DNA of 64,000 nt from Lachnospiraceae bacterium (GTDB lineage: Bacteria; Bacillota; Clostridia; Lachnospirales; Lachnospiraceae). Location: assembly GCA_017622875.1 (NCBI GenBank), contig JAGAQG010000026.1:1-64000 (forward strand). Reading direction: 5' to 3'. A model generated the notes under the pieces. The model made no database searches. It worked only from the letters and a program-made list of their open reading frames with translations, and was not told the DNA's origin. A program made the translations under genes and the position numbers. Below are positions 26,307 to 34,310 of the stretch, in pieces (the stretch's first letter is position 1; each line of letters begins with the position of its first letter).

Positions 26307-27685
26307 AAATCAAAGAACTGAATTTAAAGAATTTCGGTAAATTTTCCGGCGAAAACTTTCAGTTTGAGGATGGGATCAATGTCATCTATGGACCGAATGA
26401 GACGGGAAAGACGACCATCTATCACGCCATCGGAGCATTGCTCTTTGGCCTTGAAAAAGGAAGGGGACGTGCAGCAAAAAATGATACTTACAGCACTTAT
26501 CAGCCATGGGAAAATAAAACATGGTATGAGGGTAGTTTAAAGTTTGAGACTGGCGGAAAGATTTTTTCTTTGGAAAGAAATTTTTACCATAATGAAAAAT
26601 CAGCTCGTCTGATCTGTGAAACGGACGGAGAAGAGCTGTCGGTGGAACAGGGCGATTTGGAAATGCTCTTAGGGGATATGAATGCTGAGCTTTTCTTTAA
26701 TACTGCGGCGGTGGGACAGTTGAAAATGAAACCGCAGGAGATTATTTACAGCTATCTGAAAAATTATATCGCCAGTGTACAAGAAGCGGGAAGCCATGCT
26801 ACGGATGTAGTAAAGGCGCTGAACATTCTGGAGAATAGGAAAAAAACGTTGGAACAGCAGAAAAAGAAGCGGGCGGCAGAAGTTATGGCAGAGATTGCAA
26901 AAATTGATGCCAGACTGGAGCTGACAGAAAAGGAAATTGTTACATGTCAGGCACAGCTGAAGGATGTGACAGACAAGAAAGTAAAAGCTGATGCGGAGGT
27001 GGAAAAAGAAGAGATTCGAGGACTCTTTGCGAGAATCATGGAATGGTTCCGGCGATTGCTTTTTGGCAGACGCATAAGGGAAGAGAAGCAGCGCAAACGC
27101 GAAGAGTTATTAAAAATAGAAGAAAAGATCAGTTTTCTGCGGGAGCTTCTCGGTGAAAAAGAGAGCCAGCAGGAAGAACTTCTTTTAGAAAAAGATTCTT
27201 TTTATGAAAAATTGCATGAACAGTCAAAAGATGAAGAGATAAAAGCCATTGAACTGGCTATGGACAGAATCCGTCAACTGTCAATGCTTCGAAAAGAAGA
27301 AGTGATGGAACAGCTGCTTATGAAATCTTCCGAAGCATTAAAGAAGATGACGAAAGGAAAATATGAGAAGCTTTTGTTGAATGAAAACGAAGAACCATCT
27401 GTCTGGGATGGAAATAGAAGCGTAAAACTGTTTCAACTCAGTACCGGCTGTCAGGATCAGGTGTATCTGGCGCTTCGCATTGGTCTTCAGGATTTGTTTC
27501 TGGGGGACGACGGGCTGCCACTCATGTTTGATGATGCTTTTGTATATTTTGACGATAAACGATTAGAGAGATTGCTGTTATATCTTTCAGAAGGAGACCG
27601 ACAGGTGTTTTTGTTTTCCTGCCATAAAAGAGAACTTCGCATTCTGGAAAGATATCAGATTCCTTACGGAAAAATTTTACTTTGA
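26303..27685 (+). CDS. AAA family ATPase, short SbcC/YhaN-like
   Basis: A 460-residue split-ABC ATPase. The N-lobe has KIKELNLKNFGKFSGENFQF and Walker A YGPNETGKTTIYHAI. A coiled coil spans roughly 165-330. The C-lobe has the signature LSTGCQDQVYLALRIGLQ and Walker B LPLMFDDAFVYFDD, followed by a D-loop. It lies in an ATGA-type 4-bp overlap with the phosphoesterase gene. YhaN and SbcC relatives are usually 700-1000 residues; the coil here is much shorter and has the hydrophobic basic patch RIMEWFRRLLFGRR, perhaps a relic of the membrane hairpin seen in some relatives. DNA-end processing is inferred. Confidence 0.85.
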   Translation: MKIKELNLKNFGKFSGENFQFEDGINVIYGPNETGKTTIYHAIGALLFGLEKGRGRAAKNDTYSTYQPWENKTWYEGSLKFETGGKIFSLERNFYHNEKSARLICETDGEELSVEQGDLEMLLGDMNAELFFNTAAVGQLKMKPQEIIYSYLKNYIASVQEAGSHATDVVKALNILENRKKTLEQQKKKRAAEVMAEIAKIDARLELTEKEIVTCQAQLKDVTDKKVKADAEVEKEEIRGLFARIMEWFRRLLFGRRIREEKQRKREELLKIEEKISFLRELLGEKESQQEELLLEKDSFYEKLHEQSKDEEIKAIELAMDRIRQLSMLRKEEVMEQLLMKSSEALKKMTKGKYEKLLLNENEEPSVWDGNRSVKLFQLSTGCQDQVYLALRIGLQDLFLGDDGLPLMFDDAFVYFDDKRLERLLLYLSEGDRQVFLFSCHKRELRILERYQIPYGKILL

Positions 27686-27702
27686 AAATCCCCCGGGGCG
27701 GA

Positions 27703-27731
27703 TTGTGAAAAAAGAGAAACAATGTTATACT
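27703..27731 (+). promoter_or_regulatory. Promoter of the CsoR-family gene
   Basis: TTGTGA (27703-27708), 17-bp spacer, TATACT (27726-27731). Confidence 0.6.
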
Positions 27732-27806
27732 GCATTTATTAAAACTTCAGCAGGGTAGAGAAGTAAAATAATAGAAAGCGGAAATGACATGGGTGAGGAA
27801 AAAAAC

Positions 27807-28175
27807 ATGAAAGATAAGCATACACATATCGCAGAGGATGGAACAGTTTATGAGCATACTCACCATGAACATACTCATGAGCATAGCCACGAACATGAAC
27901 ATTGTCATGGACATACCCATACAAATACCAAAGCGGTATTAAATCGCCTGTCCAGAGCAATCGGCCATCTGGAATCTATTAAGCGTATGGTAGAAGATGG
28001 AAGAGACTGCAGCGAAGTTCTGATTCAGTTATCAGCAGTAAAGTCAGCGATCAATAATACCGGTAAGGTCATTTTAAAAGATCATATCGAACATTGTATG
28101 GTGGATGCGGTAGAATCTGGAGACCATAAAGCCATTGAGGAATTGACAGAAGCCATTGATCGTTTTATGAAATAA
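27807..28175 (+). CDS. CsoR/RcnR-family metal-sensing repressor with His-rich N-terminus
   Basis: A protein of about 122 residues. The C-terminal 85 residues are a DUF156 four-helix repressor: NRLSRAIGHLESIKRMVEDGRDCSEVLIQLSAVKSAIN, with the CsoR-type ligands Cys (GRDC) and His-x3-Cys (HIEHC). The first 45 residues contain a run of HTH, HEH and CHGH repeats that should bind Cu, Ni or Zn. Members dissociate from DNA on metal binding and derepress exporters. ATG 27807 is preferred because GTGAGG lies 9 nt upstream; ATG 27789 adds six residues. No exporter adjoins. Confidence 0.85.
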   Translation: MKDKHTHIAEDGTVYEHTHHEHTHEHSHEHEHCHGHTHTNTKAVLNRLSRAIGHLESIKRMVEDGRDCSEVLIQLSAVKSAINNTGKVILKDHIEHCMVDAVESGDHKAIEELTEAIDRFMK

Positions 28176-28211
28176 AGAACAGAGTTTTTCAGAAAAACAG
28201 TATTTTTTTTC

Positions 28212-28237
28212 AAAAAGAAGGAGAAATCCTTCTTTTT
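28212..28237 (+). terminator. Terminator of the CsoR-family gene
   Basis: AAAAAGAAGGA, a GAAA tetraloop region and TCCTTCTTTTT form an 11-bp stem (28212-28222 with 28227-28237), the last T's serving as the U run. Confidence 0.85.
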
Positions 28238-28264
28238 GTGTGCTAAGAGGCTGGTTTCCATAAC

Positions 28265-28319
28265 TTTGTACAAGATGTAGTAGGATAGTACATAAAGGTA
28301 CCGCATTATCTTGTGCAAA
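28265..28319. repeat. 12-bp inverted repeat upstream of the nrdD promoter
   Basis: TTTGTACAAGAT (28265-28276) and ATCTTGTGCAAA (28308-28319) are complementary except one T-G. Each contains ACAAGAT, which recurs next to the nrdD start. The element lies upstream of the nrdD promoter and has no T run. Confidence 0.6.
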
Positions 28320-28351
28320 TTCACGAAAAAGAGAGAAACTGGGAATATGCC

Positions 28352-28380
28352 TTGAAAAAGGAAATGCGATGAACTATACT
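28352..28380 (+). promoter_or_regulatory. Promoter of nrdD
   Basis: TTGAAA (28352-28357), 17-bp spacer, TATACT (28375-28380). Confidence 0.7.
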
Positions 28381-28425
28381 GGAACTACATTTTGAGGTTT
28401 AGAAGTGGATTTTTTATATTGATAA

Positions 28426-28437
28426 ACAAGATATTGT
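28426..28437. promoter_or_regulatory. NrdR-box-like site before nrdD
   Basis: ACAAGATATTGT has ACAA/TTGT arms like the NrdR consensus acaCwATATwtgt. It lies about 50 bp downstream of the -10 and just before the start codon. Confidence 0.45.
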
Positions 28438-28452
28438 GGTAGGGGGAATTAG

Positions 28453-30588
28453 ATGATTTATGTAATTAAAAAAGACGGGACAAGAGAAAAGTTCAACGTC
28501 GAAAAGATTATCAATGCAGTAAACAAATCTGCAAGCCGTATTCTGTATGAATTTACAGAAGATGAAAAGCGCCGTATTTGCGATTTCGCTTTCTCTAAGG
28601 CAGAATCCTTAGGAAAAGAAAACATTGATATTCAGGATATGCATAATATTGTAGAAGGAGCCTTGGAGCAGGTAAATCCGGCAGTAGCAAAAAGCTATCG
28701 TGACTATCGTAACTATAAAAAAGATTTTGTGCATATGATGGACGACGTTTATACAAAGAGTCAGTCCATCCGTTATATCGGCGATAAGAGCAATGCCAAT
28801 ACGGACAGTGCATTAGTCGCTACAAAACGAAGTCTGATCTTTAACGAATTAAATAAGGAGTTATATCGCAAATTCTTTATGAACCGCAACGAGCTTCAGG
28901 CATGCCGCGATGGTTATATCTATATTCATGACCAGTCTGCGCGTCTTGATACGATGAACTGCTGCCTGTTCGATGTGGGAAATGTGCTTAAGAACGGATT
29001 TGAAATGGGAAATGTCTGGTATAACGAGCCAAAGACACTGGATACTGCCTTTGACGTTATGGGCGATATTATCTTAAGTACTGCGGCTCAGCAGTATGGT
29101 GGTTTTACTGTTCCTGAAGTAGATAAAATCTTAGCTCCATATGCGGAAAAGAGCTATGTAAAATATAAAGAAGAGTTCAAACTGTTTGCGGATCCTTCCT
29201 GGACAGGTCTGGATGAAAAAGCAGAAAACTATGCCATGAGCAAGGTAAGACGTGATTTCGATCAGGGATGGCAGGGAATTGAATATAAATTAAATACAGT
29301 TGGCTCTTCCCGCGGAGACTATCCATTCGTAACAGTGACTCTGGGCCTTGGTACAGAACGTTTTGAAAAAATGTGCAATATTTCCCTTCTTCAGGTTCAT
29401 AAAAAAGGACAGGGAAAAGATGGAAATAAAAAACCGGTATTATTCCCGAAAATCGTATTCTTATATGATGAAGAGATTCATGGACCAGGAAAATGCTGCG
29501 AGGACGTATTTGAAGAAGGTGTTGACTGTTCTTCTAAAACAATGTATCCTGACTGGCTCTCTATGAGTGGTAAAGGCTATATTGCAAGCATGTACAAACG
29601 TTATAAAAAAGTTATCAGTCCAATGGGATGCCGTGCATTCTTAAGTCCTTGGTATGAAAGAGGCGGTATGCATCCAGCGGATGAAAATGATGTACCTGTA
29701 TTCGTAGGACGTTTCAATATTGGTGCGGTAAGCTTGCATCTTCCGATGATCTTGGCAAAATCCCGCTCTGAAAACAGAGACTTCTACGAAGTGCTGGATT
29801 ATTATCTGGAAATGATTCGTCACCTTCATATTCGTACTTATGAATATCTGGGAGAAATGCGTGCATCCACAAACCCATTGGCATATTGCGAAGGAGGTTT
29901 CTATGGCGGTCATTTGCAGCCGCATGAAAAAATCAAACCGTTATTAAAAGCGGCAACTGCTTCCTTTGGAATCACAGCATTAAATGAGTTACAGGAGCTT
30001 TATAATGGTAAATCTATCCGTGAAGACGGACAGTTTGCTTTAGATGTTTTGGAGTATATTAATAAAAAGATTACTCAGTTCAAGGAAGAAGACGGAAACC
30101 TCTATGCGATTTACGGGACACCGGCAGAAAGCTTATGCGGCCTTCAGATTGAACAGTTCCGTAAAAAATATGGTATTATCGAAGATGTTTCTGACAGACC
30201 ATATGTAAGTAATAGCTTTCATTGTCACGTAACGGAACAGATGACTCCGATTGAAAAACAGGACTGCGAAGGACGCTTCTGGGAACTTTGTAATGGCGGT
30301 AAGATTCAGTATGTAAGATACCCAATCGGATATAATAAGGATGCGATCCGCACCCTGATCAGGAGAGCTATGGAATTGGGATATTATGAAGGTGTTAACT
30401 TATCCCTTGCTTACTGTGATGACTGCGGACACCAGGAACTGGAAATGGATGTATGTCCGAAATGTGGATCTAAGAATTTAACAAAGATTGATCGTATGAA
30501 CGGATACTTATCTTATAGTCGTGTACATGGAGATACTCGTCTGAATCAGGCGAAGATGGCTGAGATTGCAGAACGTGTCAGCATGTAA
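28453..30588 (+). CDS. nrdD: Anaerobic ribonucleoside-triphosphate reductase
   Basis: A 711-residue class III glycyl-radical enzyme that makes dNTPs from NTPs without oxygen. An ATP-cone allosteric domain occupies about residues 1-90 (IYVIKKDGTREKFNVEKI). The catalytic barrel has the DTMNCCLFDVGNVLKNGF and NPLAYCEGGFYGG regions. The C-terminal zinc site is CDDCGHQELEMDVCPKCG. The glycyl-radical loop is RMNGYLSYSR, where the central Gly is the radical site. Activation needs the radical SAM partner NrdG, which does not follow here. Full length and intact. Likely NrdR control is suggested by a box-like site. Confidence 0.95.
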   Translation: MIYVIKKDGTREKFNVEKIINAVNKSASRILYEFTEDEKRRICDFAFSKAESLGKENIDIQDMHNIVEGALEQVNPAVAKSYRDYRNYKKDFVHMMDDVYTKSQSIRYIGDKSNANTDSALVATKRSLIFNELNKELYRKFFMNRNELQACRDGYIYIHDQSARLDTMNCCLFDVGNVLKNGFEMGNVWYNEPKTLDTAFDVMGDIILSTAAQQYGGFTVPEVDKILAPYAEKSYVKYKEEFKLFADPSWTGLDEKAENYAMSKVRRDFDQGWQGIEYKLNTVGSSRGDYPFVTVTLGLGTERFEKMCNISLLQVHKKGQGKDGNKKPVLFPKIVFLYDEEIHGPGKCCEDVFEEGVDCSSKTMYPDWLSMSGKGYIASMYKRYKKVISPMGCRAFLSPWYERGGMHPADENDVPVFVGRFNIGAVSLHLPMILAKSRSENRDFYEVLDYYLEMIRHLHIRTYEYLGEMRASTNPLAYCEGGFYGGHLQPHEKIKPLLKAATASFGITALNELQELYNGKSIREDGQFALDVLEYINKKITQFKEEDGNLYAIYGTPAESLCGLQIEQFRKKYGIIEDVSDRPYVSNSFHCHVTEQMTPIEKQDCEGRFWELCNGGKIQYVRYPIGYNKDAIRTLIRRAMELGYYEGVNLSLAYCDDCGHQELEMDVCPKCGSKNLTKIDRMNGYLSYSRVHGDTRLNQAKMAEIAERVSM

Positions 30589-30629
30589 TAAATGTGCAAA
30601 CACACATATTTTTATGAATAATGAAACTT

Positions 30630-30700
30630 AAAACTCCACATCCTATTAGAAATAGTGAGAAAGCGAAGCAATTCTCATAAAAATAGGATGTGGAGTTTTT
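30630..30700 (+). terminator. Large hairpin after nrdD, containing the spoVAE ribosome binding site
   Basis: AAAACTCCACATCCTATT (30630-30647) pairs perfectly with AATAGGATGTGGAGTTTT (30682-30699), with an inner GAGAA/TTCTC stem in the loop. GGAG at 30692-30695 is the Shine-Dalgarno for the ATG at 30703. Confidence 0.8.
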
Positions 30701-30702
30701 CT

Positions 30703-31059
30703 ATGGATTATTTAAAAGCATTTATTGTGGGCGGTATTATCTGCGCCCTTGTACAGATTTTGATGGAGAAAACAAAGCTTCTGCCGGGAAGAATCATGGT
30801 ACTTCTCGTATGCAGCGGAGCAGTGCTTGGATTTTTAGGAATTTATGAGCCTTTTACAGAATTTGCTGGGGCGGGAGCGACTGTACCTTTGCTGGGATTT
30901 GGCAACACGCTGTGGAAGGGAATGCAGGAGGCTATTGATAAGGATGGATTTCTTGGAATCTTTAGAGGCGGATTTACTGCCAGTGCCGCAGGTATCAGTG
31001 CAGCGTTAATCTTTGGCTATCTTGCAAGCATTATTTTTAAACCGAAAATGAAAAAATAA
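30703..31059 (+). CDS. spoVAE: SpoVAE-family stage V sporulation protein
   Basis: A 118-residue membrane protein of the SpoVAC/SpoVAE family. It begins MDYLKAFIVGGIICALVQILMEKTKLLPGRIMV and has the conserved GAVLGFLGIYEPFTEFAGAGATVPL and GFGNTLWKG motifs. In Bacillus, SpoVA proteins form the channel that moves dipicolinic acid into and out of spores. Its presence implies a spore-former. Other spoVA genes are not adjacent here. ATG 30703 is chosen from GGAG 7 nt upstream; the upstream in-frame extension lies inside a hairpin. A terminator follows at 31064. Confidence 0.9.
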   Translation: MDYLKAFIVGGIICALVQILMEKTKLLPGRIMVLLVCSGAVLGFLGIYEPFTEFAGAGATVPLLGFGNTLWKGMQEAIDKDGFLGIFRGGFTASAAGISAALIFGYLASIIFKPKMKK

Positions 31060-31063
31060 AAGG

Positions 31064-31094
31064 AGCCCATGGCAGGAAAAATGTCATGGGCTTT
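31064..31094 (+). terminator. Terminator of spoVAE
   Basis: AGCCCATG (31064-31071) pairs with CATGGGCT (31085-31092), followed by TTACTTG. Confidence 0.7.
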
Positions 31095-31096
31095 AC

Positions 31097-31125
31097 TTGT
31101 ACAACGGAGGGAATATTGATATAAT
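31097..31125 (+). promoter_or_regulatory. Promoter of the degV-SMC operon
   Basis: TTGTAC (31097-31102), 17-bp spacer, TATAAT (31120-31125). The transcript leader is about 75 nt. Confidence 0.7.
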
Positions 31126-31208
31126 ATAAGTTAACCTCATTGGATTGTGATGTTTGATGAGAACGTGCCGGGGGAGTTTTGGAATAAAACGGGAAAGAAG
31201 GATAAGAA

Positions 31209-32075
31209 ATGAGTAAAATTGCGATTGTTACAGACAGTAACAGCGGTTATACACAAAGTGAAGCCGATGCAGCAGGTATCTATTTGATACCAATGCCATT
31301 TTATATCGACGGAAAAGAATATTTTGAGGGTGTAAATCTTACAAGAGAAGATTTTTTTGAAGCTTTGAACAAGGATGCGGATGTGAGTACTTCCCAGCCA
31401 TCTCCGGGAAGCATCATGAATCTGTGGGACAAGATTTTAGAAAGCTACGATGAGCTTCTTTATTTTCCGATGTCCAGCGGATTATCAGGAACCTGTCAGA
31501 CAGCTGCGATGCTTGCGCAGGAGTATGATGGACGGGTTCATGTCATTGATAATCAGAGAATTTCAGTGCCATTGAAACGTTCCATGCATGATGCCATGAA
31601 AATGATTGAGCTTGGGAAGGATACAAAAGAAATTCTGGAATATCTGGAAAGAACAAAAATGGATTCCAGTATTTATATCACAGTTGCGACTTTGAAACAT
31701 TTGAAAAAGGGCGGAAGAGTCACTCCGGCCGCTGCGGCGCTTGGCACTTTATTGAAGATTAAACCAGTGCTTCAGATTCATGGAAAAAAACTGGATTCTT
31801 ACGCAAAAGCAAGAACTATGAACCAGGCAAAACATATCATGATCGAAGCTTTGAAAAAAGACATTGATGAAATGTTTGATGGCAACAGCGAAGAAGTACA
31901 TTTTGATATTGCATACACCTGTACTTATGAAGCGGCTCTCGAAATGAAAGCGCTTTTAGAGGAGACATTCCCGAATTACGATGAAATTATCATGGATCCG
32001 TTATCTTTAAGCATTTCCTGCCATGTAGGGGAAGGCGCTTTAGGAATTGCATGTACAAAAAAACTGGATGTGTAG
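31209..32075 (+). CDS. DegV family fatty-acid-binding protein
   Basis: A 288-residue DegV protein. The fatty-acid head-group motifs are VTDSNSGYT at the N-terminus, STSQPSPG near residue 60, SSGLSGT near 90 and the central KHLKKGGRVTPAAAALG. DegV proteins (FakB in staphylococci) bind fatty acids and hand them to the kinase FakA. The SMC-complex gene starts 6 bp after its stop, so the two are probably one transcript, although no functional link is known. FakA is not in the window. The promoter at 31097 drives it. Confidence 0.9.
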   Translation: MSKIAIVTDSNSGYTQSEADAAGIYLIPMPFYIDGKEYFEGVNLTREDFFEALNKDADVSTSQPSPGSIMNLWDKILESYDELLYFPMSSGLSGTCQTAAMLAQEYDGRVHVIDNQRISVPLKRSMHDAMKMIELGKDTKEILEYLERTKMDSSIYITVATLKHLKKGGRVTPAAAALGTLLKIKPVLQIHGKKLDSYAKARTMNQAKHIMIEALKKDIDEMFDGNSEEVHFDIAYTCTYEAALEMKALLEETFPNYDEIIMDPLSLSISCHVGEGALGIACTKKLDV

Positions 32076-32081
32076 GTATTT

Positions 32082-33614
32082 ATGACAAACCAGACAACTA
32101 TGCTTCGTGAAATTATAGAGGAGCATTCTGACAGAATTAAAAATATGAAAAAATACTACCCATATTTCAGACTGGCTGAAACGTCCCTGGCACAGTACAG
32201 GGACGGACAGTTCGCCTGCTTGGATATGGGTTATATTACGTTGGCAGTCATTCGATTTTTCATTGAAGAGAATAATTTCAAGGAAAAGGACGTGACTTAT
32301 CAGGAATACTATGCCTTTTTAAAAGAGCTTTTAAAAAGGGATTTTGATCTGGAACTGGAAAGAGAGGAAGAGCAGGATCTGATTGCTTTTCTTTTTGATA
32401 AATTGAAAAATGAAGGGAAACCTTTTAGTTTTGACTACTACGACCCGACGGACCATAAACGTAAGACCATGCGCAGCCGTTTTATGGACAGCAAGATCGA
32501 GGACGGGGTAGTCTATTATTATATTACTTCTGATGCCATTGAATTTTATCTGGATACCAAGGAAATTAAGGACGAAAGCACCATCAATGTGGAGCAGCTT
32601 CTGCTTGAAAAGCTGATCAGCACCCAGAATTTCCGTGGCGGCACAGAGGTGGCAAAGCGCATCAACAATGAAGTGGGACGTCTGATGCGTCAGAAAAACG
32701 AAGTGCTTGGAATCTTAAGCTATGACGTATTTGCAGGTGTGGAAGCTTTTGAAAAATTCATGGGAAGCACCATGCGCTGGTTTAAGGAAGAACAGAAGCT
32801 TTTTGTAAGAAACAGTGACCTGATTCATAAAGCGCTTGAGCGTGCAGAAAGCGATGGCGCACAAGGAGACTATCAGAGCCGTTATTATCAGGCGATTGAT
32901 GAAATTTATCAGCTGGAACTGGAATTGAAAAAAGCGATTGCAAGACACAGTGAGCTTTTGGGGGCATGTACGGTTCTGCAAAAGAAGGTGGGAGAACTGG
33001 TGGCAAAGTCAAAATTTGCAGCCCTGAAGCGTTCCCTGGATTTTAAACGTATGGGACAGCGTCTGATGGAGCGTGACCGCGCAGATTTGCTGGAAGCGCT
33101 GGTCATGCCGTTATTTGATGTTCATCCAGGCAAGACCTTAACCTTGGGACGATTGGAAGATTTACTGATGGTAAGTCCGGAAAAAACGGAAAACGCAGAA
33201 GCGGTGTCTGAAGGGGAAGAACAGATCTATATTTATGAGGATGAGATCGAAGATGCGAGAATTCAGAAAAATTATATTCTGCTCTTTGAGAACCTTTTGC
33301 AGACATTGGAACGTAAGGAATCCTTTACATTGAAAGAATGGCAGGAACAGTTACTGTTTCAGCTGGGGGAACAGGTGGTCCGCAATGCGGATTATTATTC
33401 ATTTTTAGTACATTTGGCACAGAAAAAAGAGTACAATGTGCGAAAAATGATAGAAAAACCGGATACATTTTTAGAAGAGGCTGTGAAAGTCTTTTTAGAA
33501 GAACATAAAGAATACGAAGAGGTGGACATGACACTGACCATGCTGCCGGAGGAAGAACTGCTTCTGGGAGAAAAGATGTCTGTCACAAATTTACTGATAG
33601 AGAGGGGAAATTAA
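32082..33614 (+). CDS. JetA/MksF-like kleisin subunit of a Wadjet-type SMC complex
   Basis: A 510-residue protein. The N-terminus (about 20-110) is helical and winged-helix-like (GQFACLDMGYITLAVIRFF), the middle has a helical bundle with VAKRINNEVGRLMRQKNEVLGILSYDVF, and the C-terminus is acidic, with a second winged-helix-like region. This layout, with the next two genes, matches the kleisin of MukF/MksF/JetA systems (DUF5716 group). The call rests on size (510, then 230, then 1458), gene order and close coupling rather than on a diagnostic motif. ATG 32082 has only a weak Shine-Dalgarno (TGTAGG), suggesting coupling with degV. Confidence 0.7.
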   Translation: MTNQTTMLREIIEEHSDRIKNMKKYYPYFRLAETSLAQYRDGQFACLDMGYITLAVIRFFIEENNFKEKDVTYQEYYAFLKELLKRDFDLELEREEEQDLIAFLFDKLKNEGKPFSFDYYDPTDHKRKTMRSRFMDSKIEDGVVYYYITSDAIEFYLDTKEIKDESTINVEQLLLEKLISTQNFRGGTEVAKRINNEVGRLMRQKNEVLGILSYDVFAGVEAFEKFMGSTMRWFKEEQKLFVRNSDLIHKALERAESDGAQGDYQSRYYQAIDEIYQLELELKKAIARHSELLGACTVLQKKVGELVAKSKFAALKRSLDFKRMGQRLMERDRADLLEALVMPLFDVHPGKTLTLGRLEDLLMVSPEKTENAEAVSEGEEQIYIYEDEIEDARIQKNYILLFENLLQTLERKESFTLKEWQEQLLFQLGEQVVRNADYYSFLVHLAQKKEYNVRKMIEKPDTFLEEAVKVFLEEHKEYEEVDMTLTMLPEEELLLGEKMSVTNLLIERGN

Positions 33615-33617
33615 ACG

Positions 33618-34310
33618 GTGGAAAACAGAAATTTAGAAAAAGCATTGGAACTGATATCAGATCTGATCCAGGGAGAAGAAAATCCGGTGCTCTATGAAGA
33701 ATATATTTCTAATTCGGAAGTTTACCGCCTGACCTCTATGATTGCAAAGAAGTTAGGACTTAGCATTTATGAATATCAGAATCATTTATATATGACAAGC
33801 GGAGAGCACAATAGAGTGTTTGGATTTACAAATGAGGAATTAAAGAAGGCTATTGGCGTGCGTTTGAACCGCGAACTGTATCTTTGCTATTACATTATTT
33901 ACACGATCATGATGCAGTTTTATCAGGATTCTGCAACCTACAGCTATATTGAATATGTCAAGATTGATGATGTGATTCGCGCGGTGGATCAGGGATTGGC
34001 AGCAGTGATTTCGCAGATTGAAGTGCTGGTACTTAGTGAAATTGAGGAAAACTCCTTTAGAACATTGGCACTTATGTGGGAAGATCTGCCGATGATTACG
34101 ACGGAAGAATCTACCGTTCGAAGAGCGGCCAGAAACTCTAAGATCGGTTATGTGAAAATGGTAGTAAATTTCATGGTAAATCAGAGACTTCTCCTGGAGG
34201 CGGAAGAGAGATATTATCCGACGGAGCGTTTCCGTGCACTCATCGAAAATTACTACACGGAGCATCAGGGAAGACTCTATGAATTATTGAACGGAAAGGA
34301 AGAAAGCTAA
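33618..34310 (+). CDS. JetB/MksE-like subunit (DUF6063-type)
   Basis: A 230-residue, mostly helical protein with winged-helix character. Examples are SNSEVYRLTSMIAKKLGLSIYEY near residues 30-55 and the C-terminal NFMVNQRLLLEAEERYYPTERFRAL. In MukBEF, MksBEF and JetABC complexes, the E/B subunit bridges the kleisin and the SMC heads. The start is GTG 33618, with GAGGGG upstream. It begins 3 bp after the kleisin stop, and its TAA overlaps the ATG of the SMC gene (TAATG). The family name is inferred mainly from context and length. Confidence 0.7.
   Translation: MENRNLEKALELISDLIQGEENPVLYEEYISNSEVYRLTSMIAKKLGLSIYEYQNHLYMTSGEHNRVFGFTNEELKKAIGVRLNRELYLCYYIIYTIMMQFYQDSATYSYIEYVKIDDVIRAVDQGLAAVISQIEVLVLSEIEENSFRTLALMWEDLPMITTEESTVRRAARNSKIGYVKMVVNFMVNQRLLLEAEERYYPTERFRALIENYYTEHQGRLYELLNGKEES

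Noticed and set aside
27687-27704. Regulatory palindrome AATCCCCCGGGGCGGATT after the SbcC-like gene
   Set aside because: It can fold, but it has no T run and only partly overlaps the next -35. It may be coincidental.
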